Made by a program: the position numbers and the translations under genes. This document shows, piece after piece, positions 33,286-40,981 of a DNA stretch of 41,356 nucleotides (position 1 is the first letter of the stretch; every line of letters begins with the position of its first letter). The DNA is from Myxococcota bacterium (GTDB lineage Bacteria; Myxococcota_A; Polyangia; Fen-1088), in contig JAICYS010000017.1 in assembly GCA_025934105.1 (NCBI GenBank), forward strand, positions 1 through 41,356, given 5' to 3'. Under the pieces are notes generated by a model that saw only the letters and a list, made by a program, of their open reading frames with translations, ran no database searches and was not told the DNA's origin.

Positions 33286-34250
33286 ACCCCGAAGAGCTGA
33301 TCAAGCGCGCCCGGCTGCGGGTGGCCGAGCGCATCACCGACCTCATCGGCGACACGCCGATCGTGCGGCTGCACGCCTTCGAGCGGGCCACGCCCGGCGT
33401 CGAGCTGTGGGCCAAGTGCGAGTTCTTCAACCCGGGCGGCTCCGTCAAGGACCGCGCCGCCTATCAAATGATTCGCGACGCGATCCGGACCGGCCAGCTC
33501 AACCCCGGCCAGACCATCATCGACTCGACCAGCGGAAACACCGGGGTCGCCTATTCGCTGATCGGCGGCGCGCTGGGGTTCCCGGTCACGCTGGTGATGC
33601 CGGGGAACGTGTCGTGGGCCCGCCAGAAGATCACGCAGGCGTTCGGGACCCAGCTCATCTTCAGCGATCCGATGGAAGGCTCCGACGGCGCCATCCGCCT
33701 GTGCCGGAAGATCGTCGCCGACAACCCCGGCAAGTACTTCTATCCCGACCAGTATTCGAACCTGTCCAACCCGCTTGGCCACTACAACACGACCGGCCGC
33801 GAGATCTGGGAGCAGACCGAGGGGCGCGTCACCCACTTCGTGACCGGCATCGGCACGACCGGCACGGTGATGGGGACCGGACGGCGGCTGAAAGAGTACC
33901 GCCGCGACATCCAGGTCTACGCCGTCGAGCCGGCCGACGCGCTGCACGGCCTCGAGGGGCTCAAGCACATGGCCAGCTCGATCGTGCCGCCCATCTATCA
34001 CCCCGACGAGCTGGACGGCGTGCTGCCGATGGACACCGACGAGGCCTGGGACGTGGCCGATCGCCTGGCCAAGGAAGAGGGGCTGCTGGTCGGGCACTCG
34101 TCCGGCGCGTCGCTGGCCGGCGGAATCCGCATCGCCAAGCGCCTCATCGCCGAGAACCGGCCCGGCGTCATCGTCACGCTGTTCCCCGACCGCGCCGAGC
34201 GCTACTTCGAGGCGCCGGCGATCCCGAAAGCGCAGAAGGCCGCCTCATGA
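33282..34250 (+). CDS. cysM: CysM-type cysteine synthase (sulfur-carrier-dependent)
   Basis: A 322-residue PLP fold-type II enzyme. PLP lysine Lys56 (NPGGSVKDR), substrate loop TSGNTG (83-88), and THFVTGIGTTGTVMGTGRRLKEY, the last nearly the same layout as M. tuberculosis CysM, which uses O-phosphoserine and CysO thiocarboxylate. LHGLEGLKHMASSIVPPIYHP also follows that enzyme. The ATG overlaps the pseudo-E1 stop and the TGA overlaps the protease ATG. The substrate preference (phosphoserine or acetylserine) is inferred from family and operon, not proven. Confidence 0.9.
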   Translation: MNPEELIKRARLRVAERITDLIGDTPIVRLHAFERATPGVELWAKCEFFNPGGSVKDRAAYQMIRDAIRTGQLNPGQTIIDSTSGNTGVAYSLIGGALGFPVTLVMPGNVSWARQKITQAFGTQLIFSDPMEGSDGAIRLCRKIVADNPGKYFYPDQYSNLSNPLGHYNTTGREIWEQTEGRVTHFVTGIGTTGTVMGTGRRLKEYRRDIQVYAVEPADALHGLEGLKHMASSIVPPIYHPDELDGVLPMDTDEAWDVADRLAKEEGLLVGHSSGASLAGGIRIAKRLIAENRPGVIVTLFPDRAERYFEAPAIPKAQKAAS

Positions 34251-34732
34251 GCGACATCCCCGCGCCCCACCCGACCGTCTTGGCGGAAGCCTTGGCTGTG
34301 ATGTACGCGCACGCCCGCAAGGACTACCCGAACGAGTGCTGCGGGATCGTGTTCGGCCCGCGGGACGCGCCGCTGGCCGACCGGGCGGTGGCCTGCGCCA
34401 ACATCCAGAACCAGCTCCACGCCGAAGACCCCGCCGCCCACACGCGCGACGCGCGCACCGCCTACAACCTGGCGGCGGGCGACATCTTCAAGCTGCAGAA
34501 GAGCCTGCGCGGCGACAGCCCCGCGAAGATCGTCTACCACTCGCACGTCGACGTCGGCGCCTACTTCAGCGAGACCGACCAGGCCGCGGCGCAGATGGAG
34601 GGTGAGCCCACCTACCCCGTCGAGTACGTCGTCATCGACGTGCGCGCCAGCGGCATCGGCGGCGCCGCCCAGTTCGCCTGGGATCCCGCGTCGCGCCGCT
34701 ACGTCGAAATCGGCCGCTACCCCGGCCCCTGA
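34247..34732 (+). CDS. mec: JAMM/MPN+ metalloprotease (Mec-type)
   Basis: A 161-residue zinc isopeptidase-like protease of the M67 family. The JAMM motif is complete: Glu30 in NECCG and H98-S-H100-x7-S108-x2-D111 (HSHVDVGAYFSETD). In M. tuberculosis Mec releases cysteine from CysO, and in Pseudomonas quinolobactin synthesis QbsD trims a carrier tail to expose Gly-Gly. Both jobs are needed here, because the carrier has the tail SRSPA. Last gene of the operon, overlapping cysM by ATGA. Confidence 0.93.
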   Translation: MSDIPAPHPTVLAEALAVMYAHARKDYPNECCGIVFGPRDAPLADRAVACANIQNQLHAEDPAAHTRDARTAYNLAAGDIFKLQKSLRGDSPAKIVYHSHVDVGAYFSETDQAAAQMEGEPTYPVEYVVIDVRASGIGGAAQFAWDPASRRYVEIGRYPGP

Positions 34733-34739
34733 GCGGCGC

Positions 34740-35123
34740 CTCATCGGGCCCAGCCTGGATTTGCCACTGGTCGACGACTACAGTTGGCGAGCGCTGAATT
34801 CCGCGGAAATCGGCCAAATTGCGCGAAAGATCGCGGCCGACCACCTGTCGCCTGAGTGGTCGACGATGTCTCGAGCGAGGAAACAATCGACTCCCAGGGG
34901 CACGACGCTGTCCGGATCACCATCACGCTGAAGGCCAACACGGCCAAGACCCTCACCGGAGATGGTGTACTGGATGCGTTGGTGGCGATTCGAACGCAAC
35001 TGGCCGAAAGGGCAACGATTCCTTCCGATCGTCGAGTATGGAGAAGTGGGCGAGCTGACCGAGACCGAGGACAGTGGCGACCCTCAATCCCTGAGCGCCT
35101 GTTCGAGCAAGCTGAACGGTTGA
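34740..35123 (+). pseudogene. Decayed small protein upstream of the HEPN remnant
   Basis: Coherent protein sequence runs through three frame segments: LPLVDDYSWRAL and ARKIAADHLSPEW (to about 34858), then VVDDVSSEETIDSQGHD and AVRITITLKANTAKTLTGDGV (34856 to about 35015), then QRFLPIVEYGEVGELTETED ending at a TGA at 35121-35123. At least two frameshifts are therefore needed to restore one product of roughly 125 residues. No start codon is evident. The composition is visibly less GC-rich than neighbouring genes. It resembles small partner proteins encoded before HEPN genes. Original function unknown. Confidence 0.6.
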
Positions 35124-35603
35124 TCGGACAGCCGTTCGCAGGCGCTCCGCGCCAGTGGATTTGCGCAGGGCCGTCTCAGCCACTTATTACGCTGTTTTTC
35201 ACGCCATCTTGCGGGCGGTTGCGGATGAACTCATCGGCAGCAGCAAACGCAATACTCCGGAGTACAAGCTCGTTTATCGCGCCCTCGCACACGGGCGGCT
35301 GCGTGACTTCTGCAAGGACACATCAAAGCCGACGATTCCGAAAAACATCGCGTCATACGTTCCGGAGGCGGGGTTAGGTCCGAGATCCAGGCTTTGGCGG
35401 CTGCGGTTGTCGATCTCCAGGACAAGCGGCATCTCGCAGATTACGACCCGGCCTGGAAGGTCACGACCACAGATGCACTGGCCACGGGCCGCGCGGGCCG
35501 GCGCGCAGTCGAGCGATTTGCACAAGCGAGGGATTTCGAGAAGCGGCGATTTATCGTTTTGCTCGCGTTTCCGCCTCGACACGCCACTTCCGCCGGCGAT
35601 TGA
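35074..35603 (+). pseudogene. Frameshifted HEPN-domain gene
   Basis: A GTG at 35074 opens VATLNP. The sequence continues in the next frame as ERLFEQAERLIGQPFAGAPRQ, then from 35155 in a third segment as VDLRRAVSATYYAVFHAILR, the helix pattern of HEPN proteins, and from about 35380 in yet another frame as AAVVDLQDKRHLADYDPAWK to the stop at 35601-35603. Three single-base indels (near 35089, 35154 and 35380) break it. HEPN proteins are often RNases or toxins paired with a small partner. All neighbouring genes are intact, so true decay is more likely than poor sequence. Confidence 0.7.
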
Positions 35604-35644
35604 CAGCGCCGGCCTCGGCCGCTCAAACTGGCTGTCTCCGGGCC

Positions 35645-35651
35645 AAGGAGG
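35645..35651 (+). promoter_or_regulatory. Strong Shine-Dalgarno of the GH16 gene
   Basis: AAGGAGG lies 3 bases before the ATG at 35655. Spacing is short but the match to the anti-Shine-Dalgarno is the best in the window. Confidence 0.55.
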
Positions 35652-35654
35652 CAC

Positions 35655-36785
35655 ATGCGCGCCAGCGGGCCAAACCTGGTTTGCTCGATTTCTTTCGGTT
35701 GCCTGGCCCTGGTCGCCGCCGGATGTGGCGCGGGATCCAGGTGCTGCGACCTGCCGCACGGGACGAGTGGCACTGGGGGCCAGGGGACGGGGAGCGGCGG
35801 CTCGTCGGCCGCAGGCAGCGGTGGTTCGTCCGTCGCAGGCACCGGCGGCGCGGCCACGTTGACGGGCGGCTCCGGCGGACACGCCGGGGGAGCCGCGGGC
35901 GGATCCGCCGCAATGGGTGGACGCGGCAGCGGGGGGCGAGGCGGAAATGCCGGCGCCGCGGGACGGCCGGGGACCGGCGGGGACGGGAACGCCGACGCGG
36001 CCACCGACGGCCCGCCGCCGGTCGAAGTGACCGACGCCGGCACCTGGATGCTGGTCTGGTCCGACGAGTTCGACGTGGACGGCGCGCCCAATCCGGCGAA
36101 CTGGGGGTACGAGCACGGGTTCGTGCGCAACCAGGAGCTGCAGTGGTACCAGCCGGACAACGCCGCGGTGGCCGACGGCCTGCTGACCATCGCCGCGCAG
36201 AAGGTCCACGTCCTCAACCCCAACTACCAGTCGGGCAGCACCGACTGGAAGAAGAGCCGCCAGTACTACGACTACACCTCGACGTCGATGACCACCTCCG
36301 GCAAGCACTCGTGGCAGTACGGGCGGTTCGAGATGCGCGCCCGGATCGACACGCGCCAGGGGAGCTGGCCCGCGTTCTGGATCCTGGGCGACAGCACGTC
36401 GTGGCCCCAATCCGGCGAGGTCGACATCATGGAGTACTACGCCGGCAAGGTGCTGGCGAACGTCTGCACGCCCAGCGGCGGCAACTGCACCTGGGACAGC
36501 ACCAACCAGGCGCTCTCGTCGCTGGGGAGCGCCTGGTCGGACGAGTTCCACGTGTGGGCGATGGAGTGGGACGCCCAGCACGTCGACCTTTACCTGGACG
36601 ACAAGCTGGTGAACACGTACGCCGTCTCGACGGCGAACTCGACCAACCCCAACCCCTACGACACCAAGAAGTTCTACGTCCTGGTGAACCTGGCCCTCGG
36701 CGCCAACGGCGGCGACCCCAGCGGCACGAGCTTCCCGATCACGTACCAGGTCGACTACGTCCGGGTTTATCAGAAAGCGAACTAG
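35655..36785 (+). CDS. GH16 endo-beta-glucanase (laminarinase-like) lipoprotein
   Basis: A 376-residue glycoside hydrolase family 16 enzyme, expected to cut internal beta-1,3 (or 1,3-1,4) glucan bonds. Lipobox Cys24 (LALVAAGC) is followed by a Gly/Ser-rich linker to about residue 125. The jelly-roll domain begins at LVWSDEFD (133-140), with the catalytic signature GEVDIMEYY: Glu255 nucleophile, Asp257, Glu260 acid/base. WPAFWILG (238-245) and VDYVRVYQK at the end are standard GH16 strands. Linker style matches the GH30 lipoprotein, so the two may act together on the same glucan although 21 kb apart. Confidence 0.94.
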   Translation: MRASGPNLVCSISFGCLALVAAGCGAGSRCCDLPHGTSGTGGQGTGSGGSSAAGSGGSSVAGTGGAATLTGGSGGHAGGAAGGSAAMGGRGSGGRGGNAGAAGRPGTGGDGNADAATDGPPPVEVTDAGTWMLVWSDEFDVDGAPNPANWGYEHGFVRNQELQWYQPDNAAVADGLLTIAAQKVHVLNPNYQSGSTDWKKSRQYYDYTSTSMTTSGKHSWQYGRFEMRARIDTRQGSWPAFWILGDSTSWPQSGEVDIMEYYAGKVLANVCTPSGGNCTWDSTNQALSSLGSAWSDEFHVWAMEWDAQHVDLYLDDKLVNTYAVSTANSTNPNPYDTKKFYVLVNLALGANGGDPSGTSFPITYQVDYVRVYQKAN

Positions 36786-36787
36786 GC

Positions 36788-36793
36788 TAAAGT
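36788..36793 (+). promoter_or_regulatory. -10-like TAAAGT before hemE
   Basis: TAAAGT lies 7 bases before the GTG of hemE in the 15-base gap after the GH16 gene. It gives the heme operon its own possible leaderless start. Confidence 0.4.
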
Positions 36794-36800
36794 CTCGCGC

Positions 36801-37814
36801 GTGAGCGAACCCCTGTTCCTGCGGGCCTGCCGGGGCGAGACGACGGAGCGGACGCCGCTGTGGCTAATGCGCCAGGCGGGACGCTATCTGCCCGAGTACC
36901 GCGCCGTGCGGGCGGGCGTCAGCTTTCTGGAGCTGTGCAAGTCGCCCAAGCTGGCCGCCGAGGTGACGCTGCAGCCGATCCGCCGCTTCGGGTTCGACGC
37001 CGCCATCCTCTTCTCCGACCTGCTGGTGCCGCTGGAGGCGATGGGGCTGGCGGTCGAATTCACCGACGAGGGGCCGCGGCTGCCCGACCCGGTCCGCACG
37101 CCGCACGACGTGGGCCGCCTGTCGCGCTTCGACCCGGCCGCCCGCACGGGCTTCGTGCTGGAGACGATCGCGGCGCTCACGCGCGAGCTCGGCGACACGC
37201 CGCTCATCGGGTTCGCCGGGGCGCCGTTCACGGTCGCCACCTACGCCATCGAAGGCAAGACCGGCAAGAGCTTCGTGGACACCAAGCGCCTGTTTTACGA
37301 GCGGCCCGACGACGCGCGCCGCCTGCTGAACGTGATCGCCGAGGCCACGCGCGACTACCTGCTGGCCCAGATCCACGCCGGCGCCCGGGCAGTCCAGCTC
37401 TTCGACTCGTGGGTGGGCGTGCTTTCGGCCGAGGACTTCGAGACCTTCGCGCTGTCCCCCACGGCGGCGCTGGTGGCGGCCCTGCGCGCGACCGGCGTGC
37501 CGGTCATCTACTTCGGCAACGGCGCGTCCGGCATCCTGGACCGCGTCGCGCGCGTCGGCGCCGACGTGTACGGCGTCGACTGGCGGCTGCCCATCGACGA
37601 GGCGCGGGCCCGCCTGGGCGGCGCCCGCGCGGTGCAGGGGAACCTGGATCCGGCGGTGCTTCTCGGCCCTCTCCCCGAGATCGAGCGGCGCGCCCGGGAC
37701 GTCGTGCGCCGGGGCGGCAAGCGCGGCCACATCTTCAACCTGGGCCACGGCATCACGCCGGACGTGCCGGTCGAAGCGGTCAGCGCGCTGGTGGCCGCGG
37801 TCCGGAGCGCCTGA
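36801..37814 (+). CDS. hemE: Uroporphyrinogen decarboxylase
   Basis: HemE removes four acetate carboxyl groups from uroporphyrinogen III to give coproporphyrinogen III. The 337-residue product has the N-terminal signature RQAGRYLPEYR (24-34), FDAAILFSDLLVP with the catalytic Asp, GFAGAPFTVATYAIEG near 135-150 and GVDWRLPIDEAR. The GTG start is fixed by the conserved N-terminus. The stop overlaps the hemH ATG (TGATG). Confidence 0.96.
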   Translation: MSEPLFLRACRGETTERTPLWLMRQAGRYLPEYRAVRAGVSFLELCKSPKLAAEVTLQPIRRFGFDAAILFSDLLVPLEAMGLAVEFTDEGPRLPDPVRTPHDVGRLSRFDPAARTGFVLETIAALTRELGDTPLIGFAGAPFTVATYAIEGKTGKSFVDTKRLFYERPDDARRLLNVIAEATRDYLLAQIHAGARAVQLFDSWVGVLSAEDFETFALSPTAALVAALRATGVPVIYFGNGASGILDRVARVGADVYGVDWRLPIDEARARLGGARAVQGNLDPAVLLGPLPEIERRARDVVRRGGKRGHIFNLGHGITPDVPVEAVSALVAAVRSA

Positions 37815-38833
37815 TGGCCGCCGCCACGCCGCCGCGCGGACTGGACGCGCCGCCGCCGCTGGGCGTGATCGCGCTGAACCTGGGCGGCCCTGAATCGCTG
37901 GACGACGTCGAGCCGTTCCTGCGCCGGCTGTTCGGCGATCCCGACGTCATCCAGCTGGGCTGGGCGCGCCCCCTCCAGCCGCTCTTGGCCTGGTTGATCG
38001 CGCGCCGCCGCGGGGCGGTCTCGCGCGCCGCCTATCAGCAGATCGGCGGCCGGTCGCCCATCCTCGAGGAGACGACCGCCCAGGTCGAAGCGGTGACGGC
38101 GGCGCTGGCCGCGCGGGGCATCGCGGCGGCGCCGGCGGTGGCGATGGCGGCCTGGCACCCGCTGGCCGAGGCGGCGCTGGCGACGCTGGCGGCGAGGGGC
38201 GTCAAGCGCGCCGTCGCGCTGCCGCTTTACCCGCACCAATCGCGCACCACCACCGGATCGTCGCTGGGCCAGCTGGAAAAGGCGCGCGCCCGCCAGCCGG
38301 GCATCGAGATCGCGCCGGTGCTCCGTTACCCGGACGCCGAGGGCTACCTGCAGGCCGTCGCCGACCGGATGGCCGACGCCGCGCGGACGCTGCCGCCCGA
38401 GCTGGCGGCCACGGCCCCGGTGCTGTTCTCGGCCCACGGGCTGCCCGAGTCCTACATCAGGCGCGGCGATCCCTACCTGGACGACATCCGGATCACCGTC
38501 GAGGCGCTGACGCGCCGGCTGAACCTGGGCGAGCGGGCCCGCCTCTGCTTTCAGAGCCGCGTCGGGCCGCAGCGCTGGCTGGGACCCACCACCGAAGAGG
38601 CGATCCACGAGCTGGGCCAGGCGGGGACCCAGGCGGTCCTGGTGGTCCCGGTGGCGTTCACCGGCGAGCACATCGAGACGCTGCAGGAGATCGACATCCT
38701 CTATCGCGAGCTGGCGCGGAAGGCCGGCATCGTCCACTTCGCCCGCGCCCGCACCGTCGGCACGCACCCGGCGTTCATCGGCGCGCTGGCCGATCTGTGC
38801 CAGGCGGCGGCGCGGCAGCGGGGCTGGGTGTGA
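37814..38833 (+). CDS. hemH: Ferrochelatase
   Basis: A 339-residue ferrochelatase, inserting iron into protoporphyrin IX or coproporphyrin III. Family motifs are LNLGGPESLDDVEPFLRRLF (21-40), LPLYPHQSRTTTGS near 135-148, the catalytic His in LFSAHGLPESYI, and VPVAFTGEHIETLQEID with the conserved Glu. The ATG overlaps the hemE stop and its own stop overlaps the hemG GTG (GTGA), so the three heme genes form one coupled operon. Confidence 0.95.
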   Translation: MAAATPPRGLDAPPPLGVIALNLGGPESLDDVEPFLRRLFGDPDVIQLGWARPLQPLLAWLIARRRGAVSRAAYQQIGGRSPILEETTAQVEAVTAALAARGIAAAPAVAMAAWHPLAEAALATLAARGVKRAVALPLYPHQSRTTTGSSLGQLEKARARQPGIEIAPVLRYPDAEGYLQAVADRMADAARTLPPELAATAPVLFSAHGLPESYIRRGDPYLDDIRITVEALTRRLNLGERARLCFQSRVGPQRWLGPTTEEAIHELGQAGTQAVLVVPVAFTGEHIETLQEIDILYRELARKAGIVHFARARTVGTHPAFIGALADLCQAAARQRGWV

Positions 38834-40170
38834 CCGGCCTCGGCGTGGCGGTGGTCGGAGGCGGCATCTCGGGATTGACGGCCGCCCACCTGCTGGCGGC
38901 GGCCGGGAAGGAGGTCACGCTGTTCGACGACGCCGCCCAGCCCGGCGGCCTGATTCGCAGCGAGCGGCGCGACGGCTTCCTGTGCGAGCGCGGTCCCCAG
39001 GGGCTGCTCGACGGCCCCGAGGAGGTCCGGGCGCTGATCGCTTCGGCCGGCCTGGCCGCGCGCGCGCTCACCGCCCTGCCCGCCTCGCGGCGGCGGTTCG
39101 TCTACGTCGGCGGCGCGCTGCGGGCGTTTCCGGCCAGCCCGCCGGCCCTCTTGAAGACCTCGCTGCTGTCGGCGGGCGCCAAGCTGCGCCTCCTCGGCGA
39201 GCCTTTCGTCCGCCGCCCGGCGGCGCCTGATCCCGAGGAATCGGTGTTCGACTTCGTCGCGCGCCGGTTCGGCGCCGAGGCCGCCCGTCGCGCGGCCGCG
39301 CCCGCGCTGATCGGCATCTACGCGGGCGACGCGACCGCCCTGTCGGTGCGCGCGGCGTTCCCGCGCCTGGCGGAGCTCGAAGCTCGGCACGGCAGCGTGC
39401 TGCGCGGGCTGTTCCGCGCCCGCGGTCAGGGCAGCCGTCTCGGACGGCCCACCAGTTTTCCAGAGGGGCTGGGCGAGCTGCCACGCGCGCTGGCGTCGGG
39501 GCTGGGCGAGCGCCGCCGGGTGGCCCGCGTGGAGGCGATCGCGCCGCGCGCCGGCGGCTGGACGGTCAGCGCGGCCGGCCAATCGCTCGAGGTCGACCGG
39601 GTGCTGCTGGCCACGCCCGCCAGCGCCACCGCGGCGCTCCTGGCGCTCCACGCGCCGGCCGCCGCCGAGGCCTTGCGCGCCATCCCGCACGCGCCGGTCG
39701 CCATCGTGACGCTGGGATTTCGCGGACCGGCCGCGACGATCGGGATCGATCTGGACGCGTACGGGTTCGTGGTGGCGCGCGGCGAGGGGGTCGAGCTGCT
39801 CGGCTGCCAGTACGAAACGTCGGTGTTTCCCGGGCGGGCGCCGGACGGCGCGGTCCTGCTGCGCGCTCTCCTGGGCGGCACGTTCAACCCCGGCCTGGTC
39901 GACGGCGACGATCGCGCGCTGGCCGAGCGCGCGGTGGCGGAGCTGCGGCGCACGGCCGGGCTGCGTCGCGACCCGGATTTCACCGACGTCTGGCGGGCCC
40001 GCCCCGGCATCCCGCAATACCAGCGGGGCCACGCCGCCCGCGTCGCGGCGGTGGACGCGGCGCTGGCCCGACGCCCGGGGCTGCGGGTCATCGGTCACGC
40101 CCTGCGCGGGCTGGGGCTCTCGGCCTCGATCCGCGCCGCCGCCGAGGCCGCGCGATCACTCGCGGCTTGA
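38830..40170 (+). CDS. hemG: Protoporphyrinogen/coproporphyrinogen oxidase (HemG/HemY type)
   Basis: A 446-residue flavoprotein. FAD-binding VAVVGGGISGLTAAHLL (6-22) and LFDDAAQPGGLIRSERRDGF (33-52) are followed by the middle porphyrin-binding part and a C-terminal GLGLSASIRAAAEAAR, the second half of the FAD site. It oxidises protoporphyrinogen IX (or coproporphyrinogen III) using oxygen. Which of the two substrates it uses depends on whether heme is made by the protoporphyrin or coproporphyrin route; with hemE-hemH-hemG order this cannot be decided from sequence here. The GTG at 38830 overlaps the hemH stop. Confidence 0.92.
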   Translation: MTGLGVAVVGGGISGLTAAHLLAAAGKEVTLFDDAAQPGGLIRSERRDGFLCERGPQGLLDGPEEVRALIASAGLAARALTALPASRRRFVYVGGALRAFPASPPALLKTSLLSAGAKLRLLGEPFVRRPAAPDPEESVFDFVARRFGAEAARRAAAPALIGIYAGDATALSVRAAFPRLAELEARHGSVLRGLFRARGQGSRLGRPTSFPEGLGELPRALASGLGERRRVARVEAIAPRAGGWTVSAAGQSLEVDRVLLATPASATAALLALHAPAAAEALRAIPHAPVAIVTLGFRGPAATIGIDLDAYGFVVARGEGVELLGCQYETSVFPGRAPDGAVLLRALLGGTFNPGLVDGDDRALAERAVAELRRTAGLRRDPDFTDVWRARPGIPQYQRGHAARVAAVDAALARRPGLRVIGHALRGLGLSASIRAAAEAARSLAA

Positions 40171-40201
40171 TTCCGGCGCGGGTCGGCCGGATTCTCGACG
40201 C

Positions 40202-40981
40202 ATGCGGGCCCTCAAGAATCTGTTCACGCTGGCCATCATCGTGGTGGTCCTGGCCGGCGGCGCGGTGGTCGCCTTCCGGGTCGCGCGCGCGCGGCCGTCG
40301 GCTGCCGAGCAGGTCAAGCCGGACATCATGACGGTCAGCAGCGCGGGCGCTTACCTCTACGCCGCGCGGGCGGGCGAGCACGTCCTGCTGTTCGACACCG
40401 GCCCCGACCCGGCGGGCCGCGGCGTCGACGTGGCGCTGGCCGCCCTGCGCGCCGGACGCGGCGACGTGAGCGACGTCTTCCTGACCCACAGCCACCCCGA
40501 CCACATCGGCGGCGTCGCCGGCCTGGGGAACGTCAAGGTGCACCTGGGCCAAGCGGACGTGGCCACCGCCGAAGGGCACGCGCCCCCCGACAAGCTGGCC
40601 GTCCGGCTGATCGCCAAGGCCGAGGGCGTCCCGGCCGCCAGCGTGAACCATCCGCTGACCGGCGCGGCCAGCGTCGACGTCGGAGGCGGAAAGGTCGTCA
40701 AGGCCCTGCCCGTCCCGGGACACACGCCCGGATCTTACGTCTTCCTGTACGATGGCGTCCTCTTCGTGGGCGACACCATGACGTTCAAGCAGGGGCGGCT
40801 GGATCGCGGCCCGTCGCTGTTCGACAGCGACGGACAGCAGCTGAAGGCCAGCGTGCGCGGGTTGAAGGCGCAGCTGGCGGGCGCGGAGATCGCGGCGGTC
40901 TGCGCCGGCCACGGCGGCTGCACGCCGCTGGGCCTGGGGCGAACCCAGCTGGACGACTTCATCGACCGGGTGGCGGGCTGA
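40202..40981 (+). CDS. Membrane-anchored MBL-fold hydrolase
   Basis: A 259-residue metallo-beta-lactamase-fold protein with an N-terminal membrane anchor (8-27) that would hold the catalytic domain outside the inner membrane. The zinc motif THSHPDH is at 95-101, followed by VPGHTPGSYVF, LFVGDTM and a terminal CAGHGGCTPL. The fold resembles glyoxalase II-like and other general MBL hydrolases; substrate unknown. The stop overlaps the next ATG (TGATG). A weak TTGATT-17-GATTCT promoter-like arrangement lies just upstream (40167-40195). Confidence 0.85.
   Translation: MRALKNLFTLAIIVVVLAGGAVVAFRVARARPSAAEQVKPDIMTVSSAGAYLYAARAGEHVLLFDTGPDPAGRGVDVALAALRAGRGDVSDVFLTHSHPDHIGGVAGLGNVKVHLGQADVATAEGHAPPDKLAVRLIAKAEGVPAASVNHPLTGAASVDVGGGKVVKALPVPGHTPGSYVFLYDGVLFVGDTMTFKQGRLDRGPSLFDSDGQQLKASVRGLKAQLAGAEIAAVCAGHGGCTPLGLGRTQLDDFIDRVAG

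Noticed and set aside
35155..35862. An intact 235-residue protein starting with the HEPN-like helix
   Set aside because: Only its first 70 or so residues match a HEPN pattern; the rest is out of frame with the continuing HEPN sequence and runs into the GH16 gene.
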